A stretch of DNA of 64,000 bases from RUG11551 sp045586185 (GCA_045586185.1 JAZMZV010000160.1:13613-77612), one strand, 5' to 3'. Positions 1 through 8,473 are shown, counted from the stretch's first letter. Translations and numbers: made by a program. The notes: generated by a model from the sequence alone, not told the origin.

Positions 1-2
1 TT

Positions 3-48
3 CACGGATTTTACGGATTAGACGGATTTTCGCCGATTGGTTAATTGT
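3..48. repeat. Dispersed ACGGATT repeat, copy 1
   Basis: The stretch repeats ACGGATT three times and ends with TTTTCGCCGATTGGTTAAT. The same word order recurs as the two arms of a large inverted repeat at 58969-59119, so this is a member of a dispersed family. No coding capacity is seen. The window edge may cut the element, so its partner arm could lie outside. Confidence 0.6.
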
Positions 49-65
49 CATTCCTGTCGAATACT

Positions 66-139
66 CTCCCCTTACTAAAGTTTTTTGGAAAGGGGAGTTT
101 GAGGGGAAGAACCTTTTTTTCAAAAAAGGTTTTCCCCTC
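66..139. repeat. Two adjacent palindromic hairpins
   Basis: CTCCCCTT (66-73) pairs with AAGGGGAG (90-97). The following stretch 101-139 folds as GAGGGGAA plus ACCTTTTTT against AAAAAAGGT plus TTCCCCTC, an almost perfect stem with one bulge. This looks like an intergenic REP/MITE-type element. The second hairpin could also stop transcription. Nothing here is coding. Confidence 0.55.
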
Positions 140-218
140 TTAATTAAACTTGAAAAAACTTCTACAATAGGGAGCCAGCTTGCTGGCGACCGAAAGTTTT
201 TTCAAGGCGGCAAGACGC

Positions 219-455
219 CGCTCACGCTAACCCCGAAGGGGTTGCATTTCTATAACCGGCGGTTTTCAACCTCCGGGGGAGGAAACGATAACAAAACAAA
301 TAATCGACAAATACCCTTTTCTTTCCCTTCCTCACGCCAGGCGTGAGGGAGGGAAAGAAAAGGGGCGGGTTCGATTAGGGGGAGTATAGACTGCCTCACC
401 CCGTAGACTAAAGTCGACGGTTATAGAAATGGGGTGCCTTCGGGACGCGATGTAG
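219..455. repeat. Imperfect long inverted repeat cluster
   Basis: CCCCGAAGGGG followed by TTGCATTTCTATAACCG (about 221-250) reappears in inverted, diverged form as CGGTTATAGAAATGGGGTGCC (about 418-440), giving arms about 200 bp apart. Inside lies the very strong hairpin annotated separately at 314-364. The region between the window start and the first gene (506) therefore consists of nested dispersed palindromes, with no recognisable gene. Confidence 0.45.
314..364. repeat. Near-perfect 51-bp palindrome
   Basis: Two 25-nt arms (314-338 and 340-364) are complementary with one mismatch and a single-base centre. The inner part is CCTCACGCC/GGCGTGAGG and the outer part is rich in CCCTTTTC. Such a structure would form a very stable hairpin or cruciform. 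It is probably a REP-like element or 3'-end structure. Confidence 0.6.
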
Positions 456-505
456 GTTCCAGCTTTTCTGTCTTCGCAAGAAATAAAAACACTCTCGATT
501 TTCAA

Positions 506-1408
506 TTAATCTTCAGACGTATGATACATGCGACGAGCAGCCGATTTTATACCTTTTACAGCAGCAATCATATATCCCAATATTGCAACTACAAAAAGTT
601 CTATGTTGATCGAATATAATAAACTGTAAAACCAGAACGTTCTATCATATCGAACGTAATCGTAAAAAAGAATATCATGAATCGAAATCAATACCATGAT
701 TACTGATATTGTAAATATCGAGTAAAATACAATTCGGTTGACAATTCGACTCGGAACGCGGAAAAACAAATGTAATCCTAAAATTGTTACAACAAGATAG
801 ATAAAGTTAAATAACGCGCATCGCCAAGGAATATTCTCCAGCTCTATGCGCCAAGTATTAAACGTAGAATCGTATGTTTTGGATACGGTTTTTGCCAGCG
901 ATAGATGGTACGATAAAAAGTCAACTATTCGATCTGTAAAATAATCATAGTAGATTGCATAGTAAAATGTATGCGTAATGCGGGAATAGTTACGGCATTC
1001 CCATAGAAAATATCCTGTATATCGCGGATAGTCAACGCGTCCAGAACCCATATACCACGGTTTTAAAGGAACAAATATCTGTATGGATAACGGCGTTTCC
1101 AAGGTTTTGTAAATATCATTATCTTTCTTGACATAACTAGAATTCCACCATTTTTCAAAAGTACCTTCCTTAACTTTTATTTGCATTTTTTCTATTAATG
1201 CAGTTTCCGAGAGACGTGAGATATCTGTTATAAGATCCCCGCCGAGAGCTTCAATAAAAGGAATTGGGTAGCCATATTGAAAAGTCGGCTTCTCGCAATA
1301 ATGACCGTTTTCACGAACGGTTGTTATTCCAATACGTCCTGTAATTTGTATTAAAACAAATCCGAGAATTGCCGTCAGCATAACAACATGTTTGAATTCA
1401 AATTTCAT
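506..1408 (-). CDS. Hypothetical polytopic membrane protein
   Basis: This is a 300-residue protein I do not recognise. It has a hydrophobic N-terminal segment (about residues 8-25) and three further membrane segments in the C-terminal third (about 200-220, 227-250 and 263-285). Between the first and second segments is a soluble, aromatic-rich domain of about 170 residues, probably extracytoplasmic. The ATG at 1408 has only a weak upstream GAG. The gene is more AT-rich than neighbouring lpdA, which could mean relaxed selection or transfer. No operon partner is evident: lpdA lies 120 bp upstream, separated by a REP palindrome. Confidence 0.6.
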   Translation of the reverse strand: MKFEFKHVVMLTAILGFVLIQITGRIGITTVRENGHYCEKPTFQYGYPIPFIEALGGDLITDISRLSETALIEKMQIKVKEGTFEKWWNSSYVKKDNDIYKTLETPLSIQIFVPLKPWYMGSGRVDYPRYTGYFLWECRNYSRITHTFYYAIYYDYFTDRIVDFLSYHLSLAKTVSKTYDSTFNTWRIELENIPWRCALFNFIYLVVTILGLHLFFRVPSRIVNRIVFYSIFTISVIMVLISIHDILFYDYVRYDRTFWFYSLLYSINIELFVVAILGYMIAAVKGIKSAARRMYHTSED

Positions 1409-1483
1409 ACGGCTCTATACATTCCCCGATATTACTAAACTGTAAAAACAAAAATTGGAATGGGAATTCCGTTAGTTTCCGAA

Positions 1484-1511
1484 CCCACGCCTAAAGGCGT
1501 GGGCTACGATA
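1484..1511. repeat. REP palindrome followed by CTACGATA
   Basis: CCCACGCCTAAAGGCGTGGG is a perfect 8-bp stem with a TAAA loop, followed by CTACGATA. A second copy with one compensated base change plus the same CTACGATA tail is at 42001-42028, and a related inverted copy is at 41844-41863. The compensatory change (G-C to A-T in the stem) indicates that the structure is maintained. Confidence 0.7.
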
Positions 1512-1527
1512 AGACTTTCTCTCAACC

Positions 1528-2997
1528 CTATTTCTTTGGCGGCTGATGACTGCTGCCGCCGAGGGCGTCGTGGAGGGCGATGGAAAGCGTTTCTCCGAAC
1601 GTCGGGTGAGCGTGAACGACGCTGGCGGCGCGCTCGACGTCGGCGGTTCCGTTGACCAGTACGGACGCTTCGTTAATCAGTTCTGACGCCATGGGACCGT
1701 AGATGTGTATTCCCAGAATTCGGGTTTGACAATCGCCGGAAGCGACCAGAATTTTAACGAATCCCTCGCCCATGCCGGACGCGACCGCTCTGCCGTTGCC
1801 GCCGAAAATCGTTCTGCCAATCGAGAGCGTCAAAGAGTTGTCAGCGCAGTATTCCTCCGCCGCCTGTTGTGACATTCCAACCGACGCCGCAGACGGTTCT
1901 CCGTAAACGACGGACGGAATCGAGGCGTAGTCAATCGGGAACGGATAGAACTCTTCGGAATCGGAGCCGTTGAGGCTTTGAACGGCGACTTTCGCGGCGC
2001 GTTCGCCCATGACGGACGCGGAATGAGCCAGCATCGACAAGCCCGTTATGTCCCCAATGGCGTACACGTCCTGATGCGACGTCTTGAGCGTGTTGGGGTC
2101 AACCTTGACAAAGCGGCGGTTCATTTCCAGCTTCAGGTCGGAAAACGCGTCCGTATTAGGCGCGCGCCCGACAGCCATGAGAACGACGTCCGAGGGAATG
2201 CGTTCTTCCGCGCCGTCGCTATTAATAACGACGCTGACTTCCTCGCCGTCCGCCGGGTCAATCGCTTCCACCTTGACGCCGGTTTTAATCGTGATTTTAG
2301 CGGATTTGAGCGACTTCGCCAAGGCGTCTGCAATCTCCTCGTCCAGATTGGGCGCCAGGCGCGGCAGGGCTTCGACAATCGTTACTTTTGATCCAAAAGC
2401 GGAAAAGATGCGAGCCATTTCAACGCCGATAACGCCGCCGCCGACAATCGTCAGACGGGGTGGAATGGTCTGAATGTTGAAAATGTCGTCGCTGGTAAGA
2501 ACCTGTGGCAGGTCCGCTCCCGGAATGGGAATCGTCGCCGGGCGGGAGCCGGTCGCCAGAATCAGACGTTTGCAGCCCAGGACAATCTCGTTCTCTTTGT
2601 CTTTGGCGGATGTAACAACGACGTTGTCAATGTCGTGGACGACCGCCGTCCCGTTATAAACTGTAACGTTCCAGGATTTGAGCAGCGCGCCGACGCCCAT
2701 CGACAGCCGTTTGACAACGCGGTCTTTGAATTTGACCATGGCGGGCATGTCAATGTTGACCACCTGAGCGTCAATCCCACGTTTGGACGCCTGTTTGACT
2801 CTTTCGATTGTCTCGGCGTTGTCGAGCCACGTCTTGGACGGGATGCAGCCGCGATTGAGGCACGTTCCGCCCAGTCCGCCGCCCTGTTCCGGTTCCTTTT
2901 CGATCAAGGCAACAGAGAATCCGTATTTCGCGGCTGTAACAGCGGCGATATATCCACCGGGGCCGCCCCCGACAACGAGAATGTCATAGTTTGTCAT
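1528..2997 (-). CDS. lpdA: Dihydrolipoyl dehydrogenase (E3)
   Basis: This is a 489-residue flavoprotein disulfide reductase that reoxidises dihydrolipoamide of 2-oxoacid dehydrogenase or glycine-cleavage complexes using NAD. The N-terminal FAD motif GGGPGGYIAA (residues 10-19) is followed by the redox disulfide CLNRGC (Cys46/Cys51), a second Rossmann motif GGGVIGVEMA (about 186) for NAD, and the C-terminal interface with the His464-Glu469 dyad (HPTFGE). Length and motif order are normal for E3. No E1 or E2 gene is nearby, so the partner complex cannot be named. It lies downstream of rbfA on the same strand after 135 bp that hold a hairpin. The ATG at 2997 has no obvious Shine-Dalgarno. Confidence 0.95.
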   Translation of the reverse strand: MTNYDILVVGGGPGGYIAAVTAAKYGFSVALIEKEPEQGGGLGGTCLNRGCIPSKTWLDNAETIERVKQASKRGIDAQVVNIDMPAMVKFKDRVVKRLSMGVGALLKSWNVTVYNGTAVVHDIDNVVVTSAKDKENEIVLGCKRLILATGSRPATIPIPGADLPQVLTSDDIFNIQTIPPRLTIVGGGVIGVEMARIFSAFGSKVTIVEALPRLAPNLDEEIADALAKSLKSAKITIKTGVKVEAIDPADGEEVSVVINSDGAEERIPSDVVLMAVGRAPNTDAFSDLKLEMNRRFVKVDPNTLKTSHQDVYAIGDITGLSMLAHSASVMGERAAKVAVQSLNGSDSEEFYPFPIDYASIPSVVYGEPSAASVGMSQQAAEEYCADNSLTLSIGRTIFGGNGRAVASGMGEGFVKILVASGDCQTRILGIHIYGPMASELINEASVLVNGTADVERAASVVHAHPTFGETLSIALHDALGGSSHQPPKK

Positions 2998-3038
2998 GCT
3001 GTATGAAATGGGTTAAGGTTGTAAACAATCAATGCAAA

Positions 3039-3109
3039 AGTGGTTAGTCGTCATATTGGGCGAATGGGGAAAAGCCTCTCCGCGCCCCTGTCGATGACAG
3101 CTAACCACT
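3039..3109. repeat. Inverted repeat between rbfA and lpdA
   Basis: AGTGGTTAG..GTCAT (3039-3054) is complementary to ATGAC..CTAACCACT (3094-3109), so most of the rbfA-lpdA gap can fold into a long hairpin. The arm words AGTGGTT AGTCGTC fit the ART+NNNN heptamer family seen elsewhere, so this may be a short member of that family. Confidence 0.5.
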
Positions 3110-3132
3110 CTCGTTTGAGATTCAATCAGGAA

Positions 3133-3591
3133 TTATTGTTCGTTCTCGGATTCCGGGTCGTCGACGTCGTCGTCAACTTCTTCGGAGTCGTCAAAATCTT
3201 CGTCGAATTCTTCATCCAATTCTTCGTCGTACTCTTCCTCGGGTTCTTCCTTGGGCGGAAGAACTTCTTTGAGCATCTGACTAATCATAATGGAATTCTT
3301 AACGCCCTGATCGAGGTAGAATTCCAGATGAGGAACAAATCGGGACTTGATTCTCTGCGCGATTTTCGTTTGCAGAAAACCGGCGCAGGATTTAAGCCCT
3401 TTCAGGCACAGGTTCTGCTGAGCTTCCGTGCCCATAACGGAGACGTAAACCTTCGCCTGGCGCAAATCTCCGCTGACCTTGCAGGAAATAACCGTGACGT
3501 TTTTCACGCGCGGGTCCTGCACTTCAGACAGAATCGACATGGCGACGGTTTCCCGAATCGCTTCCTGAACTTTTTCCGTTCTTCGTGACAT
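3133..3591 (-). CDS. rbfA: Ribosome-binding factor A with acidic tail
   Basis: RbfA is a KH-fold protein that assists late 16S rRNA maturation of the 30S subunit. The first ~115 residues match the family: the N-terminal RRTEKVQEAIRE helix, the VTVISCKVSGDLRQAKVYVSV strands and the KSRFVPHLEF segment. The last ~40 residues are an almost uninterrupted run of Glu and Asp, unusual for RbfA and probably disordered. The gene starts 3 bp after the infB stop and is surely cotranscribed with it, the classical nusA-infB-rbfA order. Confidence 0.93.
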   Translation of the reverse strand: MSRRTEKVQEAIRETVAMSILSEVQDPRVKNVTVISCKVSGDLRQAKVYVSVMGTEAQQNLCLKGLKSCAGFLQTKIAQRIKSRFVPHLEFYLDQGVKNSIMISQMLKEVLPPKEEPEEEYDEELDEEFDEDFDDSEEVDDDVDDPESENEQ

Positions 3592-3594
3592 AAA

Positions 3595-6500
3595 TTACAG
3601 TTTCCTTGATACTTCTTCAATCTTGTAGGCTTCGAACACGTCGCCTTCTTTAATGTCGTTGAAGTTTTGCAGCTTGATACCGCATTCGTACCCTTGCTGA
3701 ACTTCCTTGACGTCGTCCTTCTCGCGCTTGAGCGTGTCGATGGCGTAGTCGCCGATAATTCGGTTCTCGCGAATCAGACGGACGCGGCAGCCTCGCTGAA
3801 CCATGCCGGTCAAAACGCGGCAGCCGGCAATCGTTCCAACGTGACTGATAACGAAGCGTTTCTGGACGACAATTCGCCCCAGCTCGGTTTCCTTCTCTTC
3901 CGGCTTGAGCATGCCTTCCATAGCCGCCTTGATGTCGTCGGTCATCTTGTAGATGATGTCGTAACGGCGAATCTGGACGCCCTTCTGTTCCGCCAGAACG
4001 CGAGCGTTTTCGTCTGGAACGACGTTGAATCCGAAAATAATCGCGTTGGACGCGTCTGCCAGAGCAACGTCCGCTTCGGTAATTCCGCCGACCATCGCCT
4101 GAAGAATTTTGATTTGGACTTCCGGGTTCTCCAGCTTGGCAATTTCCGCCTTGATGGCTTCGATTGACCCGCGGACGTCTGTACGAAGGATGACATTGAG
4201 CGTCTGTACAGAGGAGCCGAACAGGTCTTCCAAGGTAACGTGCTTGACAGCCGTACCCGCCATGTCCAGCTGATGTTCGAATTCCGCCTTGCGAGCGGCA
4301 ATCTCGCGCGCCTCGGTGATGTCGTCCAGAACGTAGAACTTGTCGCCCGCTCCCGGCGCCTTGTCCAACCCAAAGAGGTTGACCGGCATGCTGGGAAGAG
4401 CCTTCTGGACGCGGTTCTTGGTCTGTAACGTTTCTGTCATGGACTTGACTCTGCCGTAGGCGGAACCGCAAACGACGATGTCGCCGACCTTGAGCGTACC
4501 CTTCTGAACGAGGACTTTGGCGACCGCGCCCTGATCTTGATTGAGCTGGGATTCCAGGCAGATGCCCATCGCCGCGCGTTTCGGGTTGGCTTTGTAGTCG
4601 TGCAGTTCTGCAACGGTCAGAATCGTATCGAGCAGTTCGTCAACGCCCTCTCCTGTAACGGCAGAGCACTTGACGACTTCGACGTCGCCGCCCCATTCAG
4701 ACGGCAAAACGTCGTGCGACGCCAGTTCCTGCAGCACCTTGGGAACGTTGACGCCGGGGATGTCGATCTTATTCAGAGCGACAACAATCGGGACGCCGGC
4801 GGCGCGAGCGTGACTAATCGCTTCCTCGGTTTGAGGCATGACGCCGTCGTCTGCCGCGACAACCAAAACGGCGATGTCGGTGCAGTTGGCGCCGCGAGCG
4901 CGCATTTCGGTAAACGCCTGGTGACCGGGCGTGTCGACGAAAGTAATTTTGTTACCGTCTTTGGAAATCTGATACGCTCTGATATGCTGAGTAATTCCGC
5001 CCTTTTCGCCGGAGCAGACGTCGATGCCGATGATTCTGTCAAGCAAAGAAGTCTTGCCGTGGTCAACGTGACCAAGGAAGGTAATAATCGGCGGACGCGA
5101 CTTGAGGTCTTCCGGAGCGTCTTCCATTTCCTCGGCGGCTGTGATGAGCTTTTCTTCCAGGGACTGGGGCTGACGAATCTCGACGTTGAAATTGAGTTCC
5201 GCCGCGACGAGTTCTGCCGTGTCCGCGTCCATGGACGCGTTAATTGCCAGCGGCATGCCCATTTGCATGAGTTTGGCAATAACTTTTGTAACAGGCAGTT
5301 CCAGTTCTTCTGCAAAGGAACGAACGGTAATCGGCAGAGTAATAATAATCTTGTTTTTACGCGGAGCAGCCGTATTCTGACCGGTTCTGATGAGATGCTT
5401 TGATCTGTTGGGCGTTTCCTCGTATTCGTTCTGTCTGCCGCCTTTTCTTCCCGGTGGCAGAGCGGACTTGCCCATGCCGCGGTCTTTGCGCTTTTGCTGA
5501 CGCTGGTCGCGATTCATCATAACCAGAGTTCCACCGCGCTTTGACGTCTTTTCCTTGCCTTTAATCTGAGGTTCGTCTTGAATCTCGTTTTTATTATTGT
5601 TCTTTTTCTGCTTGTTTTTCTTCTTTTCAGCCTGAGCTTTGAGCTCTTCCTGACGCTGATTTTCCGCCTGTTTGAGGTGCTTTTCCAACGGGGCTTTTCC
5701 CGCCTTGACGTTGCGAATTACTTCCGTTGACAAGCGAATATCCGGTTTTTGAGCGACAGGCTCTTTTTCCTTCTTCTGACTGGGCTGTTTGACTTCCGGC
5801 ATCGGCGCCAACAAACGCTGCAGCGGACCGCGGCGGCGTTCGTCCTTACCCTTCTTTTCCGAATCCGCCGGCTTTTTGCGCTCTTCGCGATGTCCAATAA
5901 CGTTAATCACCGGGATCGAACGCTTGCGAATCGGCTGAGCGGGTTCCGTTGGTTCTGTCTGCTGATCAGAATCGGAGGGCTTGTCGCCAGAGTCAGGCTC
6001 ATTTTCAGCTTGAACCGGCTTTTCCTCTGTAACAGGTTTTTCCTCAACGGCAGGCTCGACGGTTTGAGTTGACGTTGTTTCCGGCTTTGTTTCGCTTTTC
6101 GGTTCCGCCGTCAGGTCAGATTTTGGTTCAGAGGAAAGCGCAGAGCTATCAGCAGAGCTTTCTCCGGCGCGTTTAATAACCTTGATAACAGGCGTTTTGG
6201 GACCAGCCGGCTTGACGGGAGCGGCAGGTTTCTGCAACTCGTCTGCCGATGGAGCTTTTTCAGGCCCCGATTTCGGTTCAGCGTCGGTCTTTTCCGGCTT
6301 GCTTTCCGGCTGAGCGGCTCCCTTTTCTGACGAAACGTCAGATTGCGGAGTCGATACAGGAACCGGTTCCTTCTGAGCGGTTTGAACGACCGGCTGTTCT
6401 GCTGCCGGTTCAGAGTCCGCCTTTGGTTTGAGATCTTTGTTCTTATCAGATTCTTCCGGTTTCGGACGCGATTTGGTTTTTGGAGTCAAATCGCGAATCT

Positions 6501-6741
6501 TTCCGTACTCCATCGGATGAGATGGCGGAATGGGCGCGTTGTTAGCGGGAGCCGCATTAAAATCAACGACTGTTTTTTGGGGCTGCTGCGCGAGATGTGT
6601 TTTGATCTTTGCAACATCATCGTCAGTCAGGTTTGTCAAAGCCGCTGCTTTGCTCTTAATACCCAACTGCTGACAAAGGTCAATCAGAACTTTGCTTTCG
6701 ACGTGAAGATCCTTCGCTAACGCATAAATTCTAATGGTCAA
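3595..6741 (-). CDS. infB: Translation initiation factor IF-2
   Basis: IF-2 is the GTPase that delivers initiator fMet-tRNA to the 30S subunit and promotes subunit joining. At 1048 residues it is longer than typical bacterial IF-2. Residues 1-50 form the IF2N-like helical domain. About 60-440 is a low-complexity Pro/Glu/Lys-rich linker. A second IF2N-type domain follows at about 470-520. The G domain has G1 GHVDHGKT (557-564), G3 DTPGHQAF (about 604) and G4 NKID (about 658). The beta-barrel, domain III and C-terminal tRNA-binding domain follow. It is separated from nusA by 245 bp and coupled to rbfA by 3 bp. Confidence 0.97.
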   Translation of the reverse strand: MTIRIYALAKDLHVESKVLIDLCQQLGIKSKAAALTNLTDDDVAKIKTHLAQQPQKTVVDFNAAPANNAPIPPSHPMEYGKIRDLTPKTKSRPKPEESDKNKDLKPKADSEPAAEQPVVQTAQKEPVPVSTPQSDVSSEKGAAQPESKPEKTDAEPKSGPEKAPSADELQKPAAPVKPAGPKTPVIKVIKRAGESSADSSALSSEPKSDLTAEPKSETKPETTSTQTVEPAVEEKPVTEEKPVQAENEPDSGDKPSDSDQQTEPTEPAQPIRKRSIPVINVIGHREERKKPADSEKKGKDERRRGPLQRLLAPMPEVKQPSQKKEKEPVAQKPDIRLSTEVIRNVKAGKAPLEKHLKQAENQRQEELKAQAEKKKNKQKKNNNKNEIQDEPQIKGKEKTSKRGGTLVMMNRDQRQQKRKDRGMGKSALPPGRKGGRQNEYEETPNRSKHLIRTGQNTAAPRKNKIIITLPITVRSFAEELELPVTKVIAKLMQMGMPLAINASMDADTAELVAAELNFNVEIRQPQSLEEKLITAAEEMEDAPEDLKSRPPIITFLGHVDHGKTSLLDRIIGIDVCSGEKGGITQHIRAYQISKDGNKITFVDTPGHQAFTEMRARGANCTDIAVLVVAADDGVMPQTEEAISHARAAGVPIVVALNKIDIPGVNVPKVLQELASHDVLPSEWGGDVEVVKCSAVTGEGVDELLDTILTVAELHDYKANPKRAAMGICLESQLNQDQGAVAKVLVQKGTLKVGDIVVCGSAYGRVKSMTETLQTKNRVQKALPSMPVNLFGLDKAPGAGDKFYVLDDITEAREIAARKAEFEHQLDMAGTAVKHVTLEDLFGSSVQTLNVILRTDVRGSIEAIKAEIAKLENPEVQIKILQAMVGGITEADVALADASNAIIFGFNVVPDENARVLAEQKGVQIRRYDIIYKMTDDIKAAMEGMLKPEEKETELGRIVVQKRFVISHVGTIAGCRVLTGMVQRGCRVRLIRENRIIGDYAIDTLKREKDDVKEVQQGYECGIKLQNFNDIKEGDVFEAYKIEEVSRKL

Positions 6742-6841
6742 TCGACAACTCCTCGGATTAGAGTCAACGGCTGCAAAAGCGCAAGCGCTAACTCGGGAAT
6801 CCGTAAAAATACCTTGACGGTTCCTCGATGAGGCCTTCCAA

Positions 6842-6857
6842 AGATTGACGTCAATCT
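6842..6857. promoter_or_regulatory. Perfect 16-bp palindrome upstream of infB
   Basis: AGATTGACGTCAATCT is a perfect 16-bp palindrome in the unusually long spacer between nusA and infB. It could be a protein-binding operator or a small RNA hairpin in the infB leader. The rest of the spacer (6742-6986) contains a second hairpin GCAGAC/GTCTGC near 6913-6930 and no gene. Confidence 0.35.
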
Positions 6858-6955
6858 GAATTTATGGAGTAAGGTTACATCGGGAAGCGTCCAATAAAAA
6901 AGTGAAACAAATCGGCAGACAACATAGTCTGCTCGTGTTGGAAACAATTATAACT

Positions 6956-6981
6956 AAAAACGAGCATTGCAGTTCTCGTTT
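6956..6981 (-). terminator. Terminator-like hairpin just after nusA
   Basis: Read on the minus strand, AAACGAG pairs with CTCGTTT across a 10-nt loop and is followed by further T residues (TTTTT in total). It begins within 6 nt of the nusA stop codon. The stem is short (7 bp), so termination may be partial, which would lower infB-rbfA expression relative to nusA. Confidence 0.45.
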
Positions 6982-6986
6982 AAATC

Positions 6987-8213
6987 TTATTGTTCTTCAG
7001 AAACGGACTCGTCCGTTTCAGCGTCTGCGGCAGGGGCGTCTGATTCTGTCGGCTGGTCAACCGCCTCGTTGGAATTGGCGCGGCGATCGGCTTCGTCGAT
7101 AATGGCGTTCGCCTCTTCTTCAGATAAACCGCCCATTTCCTGGAGTGCGTCCGGCTCGATAATTGACAGGTCATCGTAGGAAACGAACCCTTCGCCGACA
7201 AGCATATCCGCCAAATCGTCTGAAACGCCGGGAATGCTGCGGAACCCAAGCACCGCCTTGTCGAGCGTTTCCTGGAGTTCTTCCGCCGTCATGATTTCGA
7301 TATCCCAGCCGACCAGCTTGCTTGCCAGACGAACGTTTTGTCCCTTCTTGCCAATGCCCAGCGAAAGCTGCTCTTCCTTGACCAGAACAATCGCGCGTCC
7401 GAGCATGGTGCAAAGAATCGTTTCTTCGACTTCTGCCGGTTTGAGGGCGTTGGGAATGAACTTCATGGGGTCTGATTCCCACGGGACAATATCGATCTGT
7501 TCGCCCGCGAGGTCGCTTTTGATGTCTTTAATGCGGTTGCCGCGAACGCCAACGCAGGAACCGACGCAGTCAATGCGCTGGTCTTCGCTGACAACGGCGA
7601 CCTTGCTGCGATAACCGGGTTCTCGGCTGATTCCCTTGATTTCGATAACGCCTTCGGCAATTTCCGGGATGTTTTCTTCAAACAGGCGTTTGACCAAATG
7701 CGTGCGAATTCGGCTGAGGATAACCTTGACGCGGGAGCCTTGTTTTCGAACTTCTGCAATCGTAGCGCGAATCTGATCTCCAACCTTGATGGATTCTTTG
7801 GGAATCATTTCGCTGGCTGGCAAGATTGCCTCAATATTGCCCAGTTGAACGATAGCGGTGCCGCGTTCCATTTTGTGAACTTTGCCGGTAACCATGTCGT
7901 CCAACTGCGACTTGAATTCATCGTAAAGCGTATCGCGTTCTGCTTCGCGAATCTTTTGAATCATGACCTGCTTTGCCGTCTGAGCGCCAATGCGCTGAGA
8001 GATCTCTTCCGCCGGCATGGGAATGCCGTTGTGGGAAGCTGCGATCTGTCCGGTTGCAGGGTCTATATGAACTTGAACGTCGCAGTCGTCTCCGTAGTAT
8101 TTTTTGGCTGCTGTGAGCAGACCAGACTCTATACCTGCGATGATAATCTCTTTGGCGATTTTCTTTTCGCGGTGGATGGAGTCGACAATTCGTAACAGTT
8201 CTGCTGCGTCCAT
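6987..8213 (-). CDS. nusA: Transcription termination/antitermination factor NusA
   Basis: NusA binds RNA polymerase and nascent RNA, and promotes pausing, hairpin termination and, in other contexts, antitermination. The ATG at 8213 gives a 408-residue protein starting MDAAELLRIVDSI, as in the family; an in-frame upstream Met at 8285 would add 24 atypical residues. Domains in order: N-terminal polymerase-binding domain (1-125), S1 (about 130-200), KH1 (PGYRSKVAV..GVRGNRIKDI) and KH2 (GIGKKGQNVRLASKL). The last ~45 residues include a helix-hairpin-like part and an acidic tail. RimP, usually upstream, is absent here. The leader carries an attenuator candidate. Confidence 0.96.
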   Translation of the reverse strand: MDAAELLRIVDSIHREKKIAKEIIIAGIESGLLTAAKKYYGDDCDVQVHIDPATGQIAASHNGIPMPAEEISQRIGAQTAKQVMIQKIREAERDTLYDEFKSQLDDMVTGKVHKMERGTAIVQLGNIEAILPASEMIPKESIKVGDQIRATIAEVRKQGSRVKVILSRIRTHLVKRLFEENIPEIAEGVIEIKGISREPGYRSKVAVVSEDQRIDCVGSCVGVRGNRIKDIKSDLAGEQIDIVPWESDPMKFIPNALKPAEVEETILCTMLGRAIVLVKEEQLSLGIGKKGQNVRLASKLVGWDIEIMTAEELQETLDKAVLGFRSIPGVSDDLADMLVGEGFVSYDDLSIIEPDALQEMGGLSEEEANAIIDEADRRANSNEAVDQPTESDAPAADAETDESVSEEQ

Positions 8214-8277
8214 AGTGTATATCCTGTTTGTAATGGTTAATAATCTGTGGTTAATAGGTTCCGGCAAACGCGCCAAG

Positions 8278-8331
8278 ACAAGCAATGCATTTAACGCGCG
8301 GTTTACGCTTAACGGTAAATGCTAGTCTTGT
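8278..8331 (-). promoter_or_regulatory. Hairpin in the nusA leader
   Basis: On the transcript, ACAAG and GCATTTA (8331 back to 8316) pair with TAAATGC and CTTGT (8293 back to 8278), separated by small internal loops. The apical part is GC-rich. It lies between the attenuator candidate and the nusA start. It is likely part of a structured leader; no named RNA family is recognised. Confidence 0.4.
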
Positions 8332-8362
8332 ACGCCTAAATCTGGAACGCTCAGCAAAATTA

Positions 8363-8408
8363 CAAAAAACCCCTATAGCGCGTCCTCCGAAAAGAACGAC
8401 TAAAGGGG
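8363..8408 (-). terminator. Candidate attenuator in the nusA leader
   Basis: On the minus strand CCCCTTTAGTCG (8408-8397) pairs with CGCTATAGGGG (8380-8370), with one T-T mismatch and one bulge, followed directly by TTTTTTG (8369-8363). This is the form of an intrinsic terminator. It sits downstream of the only good promoter and about 150 nt before nusA, so it would terminate the nusA transcript itself. NusA stimulates such terminators, so negative autoregulation is a natural reading. Confidence 0.55.
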
Positions 8409-8444
8409 CGATACAATTTCGCCAATTCATAAACCTTAACGCAT

Positions 8445-8473
8445 AGTATAATCATTTTTTGTATTTCTTTCAA
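8445..8473 (-). promoter_or_regulatory. Sigma-70-type promoter for nusA-infB-rbfA
   Basis: On the minus strand TTGAAA (8473-8468) and TATACT (8450-8445) are separated by exactly 17 bp. Transcription would begin near 8438, giving a leader of about 225 nt before nusA. Confidence 0.65.

Noticed and set aside
2084..2473. Frames inside lpdA on the opposite strand
   Set aside because: Shadow frames of a conserved flavoprotein gene; no ribosome site or motif.
4537..5403. 288-codon open frame antisense to infB
   Set aside because: It lies fully opposite the conserved G domain of IF-2, has no recognisable motif and reflects codon bias of the real gene.
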